Source: Rhizobium sophoriradicis
GTDB taxonomy: Bacteria; Pseudomonadota; Alphaproteobacteria; Rhizobiales; Rhizobiaceae
Assembly: GCF_003939025.1 (NCBI RefSeq)
Contig: NZ_RQIH01000010.1
Coordinates: 62,001 to 126,000 of the forward strand
Reading direction: 5' to 3'
DNA length: 64,000 nucleotides
Part shown: piece after piece, positions 14,983 through 23,341 of the stretch
Numbering within the stretch: position 1 is the first letter of the stretch
Layout of the letters: the number at the start of each line of letters is the position of its first letter
Translations under genes and position numbers: made by a program
Notes under the pieces: generated by a model
Database searches by the model: none
Seen by the model: only the letters and a program-made list of their open reading frames with translations
What the model was told of the DNA's origin: nothing

Positions 14983-16188
14983 ATGGACGACAGACTTCCG
15001 GTCACGGTGCTTTCCGGCTTTCTCGGCGCCGGCAAGACGACGCTGCTCAACCACGTGCTCGCCAATCGCGAGGGCCTGCGCGTCGCCGTCATCGTCAACG
15101 ACATGAGCGAGGTGAATATCGACGCCGCCCTCGTGCGCGACGGCGGCGCCAATCTCTCGCGCACCGAGGAGCAGCTGGTCGAGATGACCAATGGCTGCAT
15201 CTGCTGCACGCTGCGCGACGACCTTCTGAAGGAGGTTCGCGACCTCGCCAACCAGGACCGCTTCGATTACCTGCTGATCGAATCGACCGGCATTGCCGAG
15301 CCGCTGCCCGTCGCCACCACCTTCGAGTTCCGCGACGAGAACGGAGAAAGCCTTTCGGATGTCGCGAGGCTCGACACGATGGTAACGGTGGTCGACGCCG
15401 CCAATCTGCTCGCCGACTATGCCTCCGCCGATTTCCTCGCCGATCGCGGCGAAACCGCAGGTGACGGCGACAACAGGACCCTCGTCGACCTGCTGGTCGA
15501 GCAGATCGAATTCGCCGATGTCGTGGTGTTGAACAAGATCGGCACGGCAAGCGAGGATGAGCGCGACGCCGCGCGCAAGATCATCATCGGCCTGAACCCC
15601 GATGCGAAGCTGATCGAGACGGATTTCGCCAAGGTGGCGCTGAAGGACGTGCTCGGCACCGGCCGCTTCGATATCGACAGGGCCGAGACCCATCCGCTGT
15701 GGTACAAGGAGCTGCACGGCTTCAAGGACCATGTGCCGGAGACCGAGGAATACGGCATCCGCTCCTTCGTCTATCGCGAGAAGCGGCCGTTCCATCCGGC
15801 CAAGCTCCAGGCCTTTCTCGACAAGACCTGGCACGGCGTGGTGCGCGCCAAAGGCTTCTTCTGGCTGGCGACCCGCCCGCACCATGTCGGCGAGATCAGC
15901 CAAGCGGGCGCGATCGTGCGCACCGGCAAGATGGGCCTCTGGTGGGCAGCTGTCCCCCGCCAACAATGGCCGCAGGAGCCAAGCTTCCTCAACGCCCTCG
16001 GCCCCCATCTCGATCCGGTTTGGGGCGACCGCCGCCAGGAAATCGTCTTTATCGGCGCCGACCCTATGGACGAAGCCTGGATCAGGAGAGAACTCGACGC
16101 CTGCCTTGTCGAAGGCGATGCCTTCACGCCGGAGCGCTGGCGCAACCTGACCGATCCTTTCGCCAGCTGGAACCGGCAGGCCGCATGA
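14983..16188 (+). CDS. CobW/COG0523-family GTPase, probable Zur-controlled zinc metallochaperone
   Basis: 401 residues. The G domain shows Walker A GFLGAGKTT (residues 12-20), the metal-binding CxCC motif GCICCTLR (Cys 72, 74, 75), ESTGIAEP and the guanine motif VVLNKIG. The CobW C-terminal domain follows from about residue 255 (SFVYREKRPFHPAKLQAF). Family members of this type (ZigA/ZagA/ZNG1-like) deliver zinc to client proteins in scarcity. The Zur box 21 bp upstream and the znu neighbours support zinc over cobalt or nitrile hydratase roles. Its stop overlaps the start of the small downstream gene. Confidence 0.9.
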   Translation: MDDRLPVTVLSGFLGAGKTTLLNHVLANREGLRVAVIVNDMSEVNIDAALVRDGGANLSRTEEQLVEMTNGCICCTLRDDLLKEVRDLANQDRFDYLLIESTGIAEPLPVATTFEFRDENGESLSDVARLDTMVTVVDAANLLADYASADFLADRGETAGDGDNRTLVDLLVEQIEFADVVVLNKIGTASEDERDAARKIIIGLNPDAKLIETDFAKVALKDVLGTGRFDIDRAETHPLWYKELHGFKDHVPETEEYGIRSFVYREKRPFHPAKLQAFLDKTWHGVVRAKGFFWLATRPHHVGEISQAGAIVRTGKMGLWWAAVPRQQWPQEPSFLNALGPHLDPVWGDRRQEIVFIGADPMDEAWIRRELDACLVEGDAFTPERWRNLTDPFASWNRQAA

Positions 16189-16352
16189 AGGCGACGGCGA
16201 TCAACCGTTACCGCTGCGTCTGCGAGGAATGCGAGCCCTTGCCGCCGGTCGACGGGCTGCATCCGCTGACCTATGAGCGGGAGGCTGAGGTTGCGGCAGA
16301 AAGGCCGAAGAGATTGCTCGGGATCATTGCCGAGCGGGTGAAACGCGCATGA
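16185..16352 (+). CDS. Small Cys-motif protein translationally coupled to the CobW-like gene
   Basis: 55 residues. The start ATG overlaps the upstream stop (ATGA), so translation is coupled to the GTPase. The sequence has a CVCEECEP motif (three Cys in CxCxxC spacing) near residue 12 and a basic helical C-terminus ending IIAERVKRA. The size and coupling suggest it is a real small protein acting with the GTPase, perhaps binding zinc; the function is inference. No family recognised. Confidence 0.6.
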   Translation: MKATAINRYRCVCEECEPLPPVDGLHPLTYEREAEVAAERPKRLLGIIAERVKRA

Positions 16353-16401
16353 ATTTGCGCAATTCGCGTACTTCTCTCCTTCTCGCGTCGGCGTTCTGTG
16401 G

Positions 16402-16588
16402 CACCCCCCTCTGCCCTGCCGGGCATCTCCCCCACAGGTGGGAGATCGGCAAAGGGTTGGCTCGCCAATCCCTCTCCACCGTCATGCGGAACACAGGTTC
16501 GTCAATGTTTGGGGAAACCATCGCGCCCAGCCGATCTCCCCCTTGTGGGGGAGATGCCCGGCAGGGCAGCGGGGGGTGCCACACGGCA
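16402..16588. repeat. RIME-like inverted repeat element (about 187 bp)
   Basis: Two arms of about 48 bp in inverted orientation, at 16402-16449 and 16541-16588, differ at only a few positions (both read CTGCCCTGCCGGGCATCTCC when one is inverted). Each arm has its own hairpin around GGGAGAT. The element fills the 291 bp between the small protein gene and the RcnB-like gene. Typical of Rhizobium intergenic mosaic elements. Confidence 0.8.
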
Positions 16589-16643
16589 TTCCTTCCCTCT
16601 CAGAATCTAGGAAAGTCGGCCGAAGCCGCCCCCTCACTGCCGA

Positions 16644-16970
16644 TCAACGGCCGACGATGACATTCGAAATGACACCGTTGGTGATGCCGATCAGCAGGAA
16701 ATCGCGATCGGCGCGAACCCAGCGATAACCGCGCGGCGGAGGGGCGAGCCGATAGCGGCGGTAGTCGTTGATGTTGGAGAAGCGGCGGCGCTCGCTGGCG
16801 TTGACGCGGTATCCTTTCTTCCAATGGGGCCGGACGACCGTTCTTTCAACGATCACCCTCTTCTGCACGACCACGGGCGGGCGGCGGAAATCGTCCGCGC
16901 TGGCCTGTGAGACGGCCATCGGCGTGAGAAGGAAGGAAGCGGAAAGAAGAGCTGCAAAGATCTTTTTCAT
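16644..16970 (-). CDS. RcnB-family periplasmic protein
   Basis: 108 residues with a clear signal peptide cut near SQASADD. The mature protein is basic and carries the RcnB domain signature at its C-terminus (YRLAPPPRGYRWVRADRDFL, then LIGITNGVISNVI), matching the small periplasmic RcnB family linked to nickel/cobalt homeostasis in E. coli. The number of basic residues (VVVQKRVIVERTVVRPHWKK) is typical of the many rhizobial paralogues, whose roles are unknown. Single-gene unit. Confidence 0.85.
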   Translation of the reverse strand: MKKIFAALLSASFLLTPMAVSQASADDFRRPPVVVQKRVIVERTVVRPHWKKGYRVNASERRRFSNINDYRRYRLAPPPRGYRWVRADRDFLLIGITNGVISNVIVGR

Positions 16971-17119
16971 GTGTGGTTCCTCGTGTTGGGCACGGGAGAA
17001 AACTAGGCCCGAAAAGATGAACCGAAACTGAAATTTAAATTAAACTTTCGTAATGGAATCCTTGGCCTGCGAGGCGAATATTACATTTTAGGTAAAGCTT
17101 ATGCATCGACATTGGTGGC

Positions 17120-17172
17120 CGCCTTCGCCCTTCGAGGCCCAGGCCAAAGGGCGGAGCCTCAAGGACGCGGCG
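17120..17172. repeat. Degenerate fragment of the dispersed palindromic repeat
   Basis: GCCTTCGCCCTTCGAGGCCC followed by AGGCCAAAGGGCGGAGCCTC, the same sequence modules as in copies A-C (1712, 1912, 5892) but shortened to about 50 bp. With the leader at 17217 it accounts for most of the 339 bp between the RcnB and ChrA genes. Confidence 0.5.
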
Positions 17173-17216
17173 GGTGACGGGACAAAGGCCAACCATCGCG
17201 AACGTTAGAATGCCGT

Positions 17217-17289
17217 CTGCGCCTTGCCGCTCGCGCGGGAGCGTGTAGTTTCGGTCGCGCGTCAATTCAGAGGTAAGCAAGACATGTCC
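17217..17289 (+). promoter_or_regulatory. Duplicated promoter/leader, copy 1 (before chrA)
   Basis: 73 bp matching 19078-19150 at about 61 positions without gaps. Shared blocks are CTGCGCCTTGCC, AGCGTGTAGTTTCGG, TCAATTCAGAGGTA and ATGTCC. A possible promoter is TTGCC(G/A)-N16-TAGTTT. AGAGGTA looks like a ribosome site. In this copy the shared ATG opens a 9-codon frame that ends over the chrA start. Confidence 0.7.
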
Positions 17290-17313
17290 CCTTCCCGGCG
17301 GAGGCAACAATGA
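17284..17313 (+). CDS. Possible upstream mini-ORF (9 aa) coupled to chrA
   Basis: ATG at 17284 behind AGAGGTAAGCAAGAC encodes MSPSRRRQQ and stops in TGA at 17311, overlapping the chrA ATG (ATGA). The start corresponds to the real start codon of the CNNM gene in the duplicated leader, so it may simply be a relic. It could still couple translation into chrA. Confidence 0.35.
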   Translation: MSPSRRRQQ

Positions 17314-18542
17314 GCGCTCACAACGATGCCCTAACCGTGGCCGGGCCTGCCGACGGCTCGCCGCTCGAGGTTTTCCGCGTCTTCCTCAAGCTCGGCCTCA
17401 CCTCCTTCGGCGGGCCGATTGCCCATCTCGGCTATTTCAGGGACGAACTGGTGGCGCGGCGCAAATGGATCGACGAGGCTGCATACGCCGATCTGGTGGC
17501 GCTCTGCCAGTTTCTGCCGGGGCCCGCCTCCAGCCAGGTCGGCTTTTCCCTCGGCGTCCTCAGGGGCAACGGCCTTGTCGGCGGGCTTGCGGCCTGGTGC
17601 GCCTTCACGCTGCCGTCGGCGCTCATGCTTTTTGCTTTCGCGCTCGGCGCCACCGCCTTCACTGGCCCGCTCGCCGAAGGCCTGCTCCACGGGCTGAAGC
17701 TCGTTGCCGTCGCCGTCATCGCACAGGCGATCTGGGGCATGGCGAAAAGCCTGACGCCGGACCGCGAGCGCGCCGGCATTGCGCTGGCGGCGATTGCCAT
17801 CGTCATCTTCGTCGGCGGATCATTCGGCCAGATGGGCGCGATCGCGCTTGGAGCGGCAGCGGGCCTCTATTTCTGTCGCGCCGATGCGCCGGCGCTTGCC
17901 GGCCGTCTCGGCTTTCCCGTATCGCGCCGTGCCGGCGCGATCGCCCTTGTCCTCTTTGCCGCCTTCTTCCTCATCCCGCCGCTTCTCGCCAATGCGACCG
18001 GCCATCAGGGGATTGCGCTCTTCGATGCCTTTTACCGCTCGGGTGCGCTGGTGTTCGGGGGCGGCCATGTCGTGCTGCCGCTGCTGCAGGCGGAAGTCGT
18101 CGCCCCCGGCTGGGTGACGAACGAATCCTTCCTCGCCGGTTACGGCCTGACGCAGGCGGTGCCGGGCCCGCTCTTCACCTTCGCGGCCTATCTCGGCACC
18201 GTCATGGCGCCGGCGCCGAACGGATGGGTGGGCGCCGTCATCGCGCTTGTCGCGATCTTCCTGCCGGGCCTGCTCCTCGTCTACGGCATGCTGCCCTTCT
18301 GGGATGGCCTGCGCACCCGCCCGGCGATGCAGGCGGCCATGCGCGGCGCCAACGCCGCCGTCGTCGGCATTCTGGGCGCTGCGCTTTACAGCCCGGTCTG
18401 GACGAGCGCCGTGCTTTCGCCGCGGGATTTCGCATTGGCGCTCACCGGCTTTCTGCTGCTCACCGTCTGGAAGGCGCCGCCCTGGATTATCGTCCTGCTG
18501 CTGGCGGCAGGTTCGGTCTCCCTCGCCGCGGCCGGCGCATAG
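17310..18542 (+). CDS. chrA: Chromate/anion transporter ChrA, copy 1
   Basis: 410-residue inner-membrane protein with two homologous CHR halves. The N-terminal half shows LTSFGGPIAHLGYFRDELV and FLPGPASSQVGFSLG; the C-terminal half shows LVFGGGHVVLPLLQAEVV and LTQAVPGPLFTFAAYLG. About ten to twelve membrane spans. ChrA family members export chromate or related oxyanions driven by the proton gradient; physiological substrates in soil bacteria are often unclear. A second, divergent-sequence ChrA lies at 20477-21898. A glyoxalase-like gene follows 125 bp downstream. Confidence 0.88.
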   Translation: MSAHNDALTVAGPADGSPLEVFRVFLKLGLTSFGGPIAHLGYFRDELVARRKWIDEAAYADLVALCQFLPGPASSQVGFSLGVLRGNGLVGGLAAWCAFTLPSALMLFAFALGATAFTGPLAEGLLHGLKLVAVAVIAQAIWGMAKSLTPDRERAGIALAAIAIVIFVGGSFGQMGAIALGAAAGLYFCRADAPALAGRLGFPVSRRAGAIALVLFAAFFLIPPLLANATGHQGIALFDAFYRSGALVFGGGHVVLPLLQAEVVAPGWVTNESFLAGYGLTQAVPGPLFTFAAYLGTVMAPAPNGWVGAVIALVAIFLPGLLLVYGMLPFWDGLRTRPAMQAAMRGANAAVVGILGAALYSPVWTSAVLSPRDFALALTGFLLLTVWKAPPWIIVLLLAAGSVSLAAAGA

Positions 18543-18667
18543 CGCCACGATCGGATTCGATTTTCGGAACGATTGGGCGCAGATTTAAAACAGGAGCGTC
18601 CGCCGCGCGTCCCGTCGGGCCGCCGCGTGCAGCGCTCCGCGACAGTGGAAACACCATGGAGGAAACC

Positions 18668-19051
18668 ATGCCCGGCATCAGCATGCGTTATATCGTCGAC
18701 GACGTCGACGCCGCGGTGGAATTCTACACCAGACATCTCGGCTTCTCCGTCGCGCTTCACCCGGCGCCAAGCTTCGCCATCCTCACCAGGGACGGCTTTC
18801 GGCTGCTCGTCAGCGGCACGACGGGTCCGGGCGGAGCCTCCCAGACAATGCCGGACGGACGGAAGCCGGAACCCGGCGGATGGAACCGCATCCAAATCGA
18901 AGTCGCCGACCTAGAGGCGGAGGTCACGGCACTGCGCCAGGCCGGCGCGCGTTTTCGCAATGAGATCGTGCAGGGCATGGGCGGCAAGCAGATCCTGCTC
19001 GATGACCCCGCGGGAAACCCGATCGAGCTGTTCGAAGCGCCGAAAAGATGA
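18668..19051 (+). CDS. Glyoxalase/VOC-superfamily protein
   Basis: 127 residues from MPGISMRYIV, behind a strong GGAGGA ribosome site; an in-frame ATG 12 bp earlier is less likely because that site overlaps it. One VOC domain made of two beta-alpha-beta-beta-beta modules: ISMRYIVDDVDAAVEFYTRH at the start and IQIEVADLEAEVTALRQAG in the middle, ending DPAGNPIELFEAP with the conserved metal Glu. It is probably a lyase, dioxygenase or resistance protein of unknown substrate. Confidence 0.82.
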   Translation: MPGISMRYIVDDVDAAVEFYTRHLGFSVALHPAPSFAILTRDGFRLLVSGTTGPGGASQTMPDGRKPEPGGWNRIQIEVADLEAEVTALRQAGARFRNEIVQGMGGKQILLDDPAGNPIELFEAPKR

Positions 19052-19077
19052 GCATAGCGGCATCGCAAGAACGACGG

Positions 19078-19150
19078 CTGCGCCTTGCCAGCCGTCCCCG
19101 AGCGTGTAGTTTCGGACTCGCGTCAATTCAGAGGTAGGCAAAATATGTCC
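19078..19150 (+). promoter_or_regulatory. Duplicated promoter/leader, copy 2 (before the CNNM gene)
   Basis: Second copy of the 73-bp leader found at 17217-17289. Here the shared AGAGGTA-N7-ATG is the real ribosome site and start of the CNNM protein. The conserved stretch TAGTTTCGG-N5-CGTCAATTCAGAGGTA is longer than a promoter alone needs, so a regulatory RNA or operator function is possible. Confidence 0.7.
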
Positions 19151-20476
19151 GAATCCGCCGGCGGGCTCTTCGACTATGTCGGGATACTAGCGGTGTTCTT
19201 TCTCGTCGCCGCCAACGGCTTCTTCGTGGCTGCCGAATTCGCGCTTGTGTCGGTCAGGCGCAGCCGTGTCGCCGAGCTTGTCGCGGCAGGCCGCATGAAC
19301 GCCTCCGCCCTCCAGCGCGCCGTCGACAATCTCGACGCCAATCTCGCCGCCACCCAGCTCGGCATCACCATCTCGTCGCTGGCGCTCGGCTGGGTCGGCG
19401 AACCGGCGCTCGCCCATCTGATCGAGCCCCTGCTCTCCTGGCTGCCCGAACCATGGGCAGCAACCGGCGCCCATACGGTCGCGATCGTCGTCGCCTTCGT
19501 GATCATCACGGCGCTGCATATCGTGCTCGGCGAGCTCGCGCCCAAAAGCCTGGCGCTGCAGCGCAGCGAGGCCACCTCGCTGGCCGTCGTGCGTCCGCTC
19601 GAGCTCTTCCTTGTATTGTTCAAGCCGGCGATCTTCACCCTCAACGGCATGGGCAACCTCGTGTTGCGGGCCGTCGGCCTTCGCGCCGGAACCGGAGAAT
19701 CCTCGTTTCACTCGCCGCAGGAATTGAAATTGCTGGTCGCCGAAAGCCAGGAAGCCGGGCTTTTGAACCCCGTGCAGCAGCAATTGGTCGAGCGGGTATT
19801 CAACATCGGCGAGAGACCGGTCTCCGACATCATGACCCCACGTCTCGACATCGAATGGTTCGATGCCGATGACAGCGAGGCGGAGATCCTGAAAACGATC
19901 CGCGAATGCAGCCACGAGCAGCTGCTGGTGGCCCGCGGCTCGATCGACGAGCCGATCGGCATGGTGTTGAAAAAGGATCTTCTCGATCAGGTCCTCGACG
20001 GCGGCAAGGTCCGGCCGCTGGAGGTGATCAAGCAACCCCTGGTGCTGCACGAGGGCACCAAGGTCGTGCGCGTTATCGACAGCTTCAAGGCGTCGCCCGT
20101 GCGCCTCGCCATCGTCATCGACGAATATGGCAGCCTCGAGGGCATCGTCACCCAGACAGACCTGCTGGAAGCTATCGCCGGCGATCTGCCCGGCGCCGAC
20201 GAGGAACCCGACATTGTCGTTCGGGAGGACGGCTCGCTGCTGATCGACGCGATGATGCCGGCCTTCGACGCCTTCGAACGCCTGGGTCTCAAGGATCGCC
20301 CCGACGCGGATTTCCATACGCTCGCCGGCTTCGCGCTGCATCAGCTTCAGCACATCCCCGAAGCCGGCGAGATATTCCTCTTCGACGGCTGGCGCTTCGA
20401 GGTGATCGACATGGACGGCATGCGCATCGACAAGATGCTGGCGACGCGTGTTGCCGCCGAGGGGGCAGAGGGGTGA
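19145..20476 (+). CDS. CNNM/CorC (HlyC) family transporter with DUF21 and CBS domains
   Basis: 443 residues. Residues about 10-190 form the DUF21 membrane domain with four spans (NGFFVAAEFALVSVRRSRV; ELAPKSLALQ). Residues about 210-330 are a CBS pair (VSDIMTPRLDIEWFDADD, LAIVIDEYGSLEGIVTQTDL), and residues about 350-430 are the CorC_HlyC transporter-associated domain. Relatives are Mg2+ or Na+/Mg2+ exporters; the old name is hemolysin. The leader duplicates that of chrA. The stop abuts the stop of the convergent chrA copy 2 with no intervening base. Confidence 0.9.
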   Translation: MSESAGGLFDYVGILAVFFLVAANGFFVAAEFALVSVRRSRVAELVAAGRMNASALQRAVDNLDANLAATQLGITISSLALGWVGEPALAHLIEPLLSWLPEPWAATGAHTVAIVVAFVIITALHIVLGELAPKSLALQRSEATSLAVVRPLELFLVLFKPAIFTLNGMGNLVLRAVGLRAGTGESSFHSPQELKLLVAESQEAGLLNPVQQQLVERVFNIGERPVSDIMTPRLDIEWFDADDSEAEILKTIRECSHEQLLVARGSIDEPIGMVLKKDLLDQVLDGGKVRPLEVIKQPLVLHEGTKVVRVIDSFKASPVRLAIVIDEYGSLEGIVTQTDLLEAIAGDLPGADEEPDIVVREDGSLLIDAMMPAFDAFERLGLKDRPDADFHTLAGFALHQLQHIPEAGEIFLFDGWRFEVIDMDGMRIDKMLATRVAAEGAEG

Positions 20477-21898
20477 TCAGTTCATCGCCAGCGTCCAGAC
20501 CATTCCGGCGGCGGCGCAGCTGAGCAGTGTCGCGATGACGGAAGCCTTGAACCGGAAGAGCGCGATCGCGGCGGCGGCAGACAGCGCCATTGCCGCCGGC
20601 ACGGCCGATTGCAGCACGGGGATATCGAGCCGCAGGCCGCCAAGACTGACGACGGCAACCTCGGCAAACAGCGTGTGCAGGCCAAACCAGATGGCGAGGT
20701 TGAGAATGACCCCGACCACCGCCGCCGTGATGGCCGACATTGCCGCTGCCAGCGCGATATTGCCGCGCAGTTTTTCGATGAACGGCGCCCCCAGGAAGAT
20801 CCAGAGAAAGCAGGGCACGAAGGTCACCCATGTCGTCAGAATCGCTGCAAGCGTGGCAGCCAGCATAGGATCCAGCGATCCCGGATCGCGGTAGGCGCCC
20901 ATGAAGCCGACGAACTGGACCACCATGATCAGCGGTCCCGGCGTCGTTTCGGCCATGCCGAGGCCATCGAGCATTTCGCCCGGCTTCAGCCAGCCGAAGT
21001 GCTGCACGGCTTCCTGCGCGACATAGGCAAGGACGGCATAGGCCCCGCCGAAGGTGACGACAGCCATCTTGCTGAAGAACAGGCCGATCTCGGCAAAGAC
21101 ACTGTCCGCCCCGAAGACCGCGTAGACGGCGGCGACCGGAATGAGCCACAGGGCAAGCAGCACCGTCGACATGCGTAAGGACCAGGCGGGATTCGGGCGC
21201 GCATGCGCCGGTATGTCCTCGCCCAGCATTGAATCGGCATCCGACAGGACCGGCCCTCTGCCCGCCTTGTGCCCGCCGCCGGTCTTGAAGGCGGCAAGCC
21301 CGGCCCGGCCGCCGAAAAAGCCGATGATGCCGGCTGCGAGCACGATCAGCGGGAACGGCACATGAAGAAAGAAGATGGCGACGAAGGCCACTGCCGCGAT
21401 CGCGATCATGACCTTATTCCTCAAGGCCCTTCCGCCGATACGAATGACGGCCTGCACGACGACGGCGAGCACGGCCGCCTTCAGGCCGAAAAACAGGCCG
21501 GCAACGATGCCGACGTTGCCATAGGCGGCATAGATGTAGCTGAGACCGAGGATCGACAGAAACCCCGGCAGCACGAACAATATTCCGGCAACGAGGCCGC
21601 CCAGGGTCCGGTGCATCAGCCAGCCGATATAGATGGCGAGCTGCTGCGCCTCGGGGCCGGGAAGCAGCATGCAATAGTTGAGCGCATGCAGGAAACGGTG
21701 CTCGCCGATCCATCGCTTCTCGTCGACGATGATCCGGTGCATGACGGCAATCTGACCGGCTGGACCGCCGAAGCTCAGGGCCGCGACCCGCAGCCAGACC
21801 TTGAAGGCTTCGCCGAACGAAACGCCGTGATGATGCTCCTCGCTTGCGTGTTTCTCCGCAATTTTTCCGGTCGACGCATTTCCTGTCATCTCGGCCAT
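20477..21898 (-). CDS. chrA: Chromate/anion transporter ChrA, copy 2
   Basis: 473 residues from MAEMTGNAST. Two CHR domains: LSFGGPAGQIAVMHRIIV and MLLPGPEAQQLAIYIGW in the first half, VTFGGAYAVLAYVAQEAV and AETTPGPLIMVVQFVGF in the second. It differs clearly from copy 1 (short motifs only are shared) and belongs to the long-chain ChrA type usually paired with ChrB. An N-terminal EEHHHG patch precedes the first span. It starts 1 bp after the chrB stop, so the two form an operon. Confidence 0.92.
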   Translation of the reverse strand: MAEMTGNASTGKIAEKHASEEHHHGVSFGEAFKVWLRVAALSFGGPAGQIAVMHRIIVDEKRWIGEHRFLHALNYCMLLPGPEAQQLAIYIGWLMHRTLGGLVAGILFVLPGFLSILGLSYIYAAYGNVGIVAGLFFGLKAAVLAVVVQAVIRIGGRALRNKVMIAIAAVAFVAIFFLHVPFPLIVLAAGIIGFFGGRAGLAAFKTGGGHKAGRGPVLSDADSMLGEDIPAHARPNPAWSLRMSTVLLALWLIPVAAVYAVFGADSVFAEIGLFFSKMAVVTFGGAYAVLAYVAQEAVQHFGWLKPGEMLDGLGMAETTPGPLIMVVQFVGFMGAYRDPGSLDPMLAATLAAILTTWVTFVPCFLWIFLGAPFIEKLRGNIALAAAMSAITAAVVGVILNLAIWFGLHTLFAEVAVVSLGGLRLDIPVLQSAVPAAMALSAAAAIALFRFKASVIATLLSCAAAGMVWTLAMN

Positions 21899-21899
21899 C

Positions 21900-22715
21900 T
21901 CATGCCCTCTTCTTCGGAGCGGGCCAGTTGTGGGTTTCCTCCGTCGCGTCGCGGCACCAGCGGAAGAAGGCGTCATAGAGAAGCATGCCGGCCTCGAGCT
22001 GCTCCAGATCGTCGGAATACATCCTGGACAGGCCGAGAGAAGCGGCAAGCAGACCGGGCGCCTCGGGTGCGAGATCGAGCCTTGCAGTATCGGCGGCCCG
22101 GATGATCCGCGCCAGGCGCAGCAGCGGTTCCGACCCCAACCCGAACTCCTCGACCATCACGTCGAATGTGCAGAGCTCACCGCGATGGCTCCAAAACACC
22201 TCTTCGATATCGAAGGGTGTTGCCCCGAAGCGCGCGCCGACCTCCAGAACCTCGGTCGTCGGCACGAACAGGAACAAGGCGTTCGGATCGACGAAACGCC
22301 GGATCAGCCATGGACAGGCGATGCGGTCGATCTTCGGCCGCGCCCGCGTCACCCAGACCGTGCGTCCCTCGAGGTCGCGGCGCGGCAGCTTTTCCTCCGG
22401 TACCGCCAACCCCTCAGCGATCCAGGATTCGAAACCGCCTTGAAGGCTCTCTGCGTCGATTCCGGCATGGCGAAGATAAGCGGCCACACCATGGCTGAGC
22501 TTGCCGCCCCTCTGGCAGACCACGACGACGGCATCGGCCTCGACGCTGCCTGCCCAGGAGGCGACATCGGCATGGCTGCGCCGGATCGAGCCCGGCACCA
22601 GCCGCGGATCGAGCGCAAAGTCCTCTTCAGTGCGGACATCGATGATACAAGGCGCAGCCGGGGTTCCGATGAGCCGGCTGAGTTTGTCGGGAGAAATTTC
22701 GAGCAATGACGGCAT
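21900..22715 (-). CDS. chrB: Rhodanese-ChrB fusion, chromate resistance protein
   Basis: 271 residues. Residues about 8-110 are a rhodanese-like domain with IIDVRTEEDF and the persulfide Cys in VVVVCQRGGKLSHGVAAYL. Residues about 118-260 match the ChrB C-terminal domain (WVTRARPKIDRIACPWLIRR, DPNALFLFVP, SHRGELCTFDVMVEEF). ChrB proteins are regulators or auxiliary proteins for chromate export. A rhodanese module in place of the usual N-terminal part suggests a link between sulfur status and chromate/sulfate chemistry. First gene of the chrB-chrA operon with a GGAGGAC ribosome site. Confidence 0.88.
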   Translation of the reverse strand: MPSLLEISPDKLSRLIGTPAAPCIIDVRTEEDFALDPRLVPGSIRRSHADVASWAGSVEADAVVVVCQRGGKLSHGVAAYLRHAGIDAESLQGGFESWIAEGLAVPEEKLPRRDLEGRTVWVTRARPKIDRIACPWLIRRFVDPNALFLFVPTTEVLEVGARFGATPFDIEEVFWSHRGELCTFDVMVEEFGLGSEPLLRLARIIRAADTARLDLAPEAPGLLAASLGLSRMYSDDLEQLEAGMLLYDAFFRWCRDATEETHNWPAPKKRA

Positions 22716-23004
22716 GACGCGTCCTCCGTTAATCGGCTTGCTGGACGCGATTCTTCAGCATGGCGCCTCGTGGGGTGATCGCGACCCCATGACAAAATCA
22801 TGCGCAAAGAGACCCACCCATGTCAAGCGCTCGGCCCGCCAGGCGGCGGTGCGCTGGCAGCGCCCACCGACCGCGCCGCAGATTTGAGCGCCGATTCTGG
22901 CAGGCTGCAGGCGGAAATCCCTGATATTGCTCGCCTCGCGGCCCCAGAATGGAACAAAATGCTCTTTGCTCCATTTCTTTGTCACCGCAAGAGGAGAAAG
23001 TACC

Positions 23005-23328
23005 ATGACGTACGACCCCAATAATGCCAACGACCCGAACCGCCCGCTGAATCCGAATCCGAATCCGAATCTGGATCTGCGCACGACCCCGACCGCGCGC
23101 ACCAGCAATACGTGGGTTGTCTGGGTTGCTGCATTGGCCGTGATCGCTGTTGCTGCATTCGCCTATTCGCAGTGGAGCAGCACCCCCGGCACCTCCCCGG
23201 ACACGACAGCCTCCACGACCCAATCCGAGCCAGCGCCGGCCACGCCGATCGCTCCGACCGACAACAGCGCAACGCCCGCACCGGCACCAGCCCCGGCCAC
23301 GCCGCCGGCTGCCCCTGCCCAGCAGTAA
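23005..23328 (+). CDS. Small membrane-anchored Pro/Ala/Thr-rich protein
   Basis: 107 residues from MTYDPNNAND with a strong GAGGAG ribosome site. The N-terminal 30 residues are Asn/Pro-rich (PLNPNPNPNLDL). One membrane span follows at about 38-54 (VVWVAALAVIAVAAFAY). The C-terminal half is Pro/Ala/Thr low complexity ending ATPPAAPAQQ. Type II topology would put the Pro-rich tail in the periplasm. I do not recognise a family beyond small rhizobial proteins of this layout. A strong terminator follows 14 bp after the stop. Confidence 0.75.
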   Translation: MTYDPNNANDPNRPLNPNPNPNLDLRTTPTARTSNTWVVWVAALAVIAVAAFAYSQWSSTPGTSPDTTASTTQSEPAPATPIAPTDNSATPAPAPAPATPPAAPAQQ

Positions 23329-23341
23329 GCGCAGCGTCGCA

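Noticed and set aside
17217..17309. Known metal riboswitch (such as the yybP-ykoY type) before chrA
   Set aside because: The conserved 73-bp block is too short and shows no stable shared hairpin or the expected loop motifs; kept only as an uncharacterised duplicated leader.
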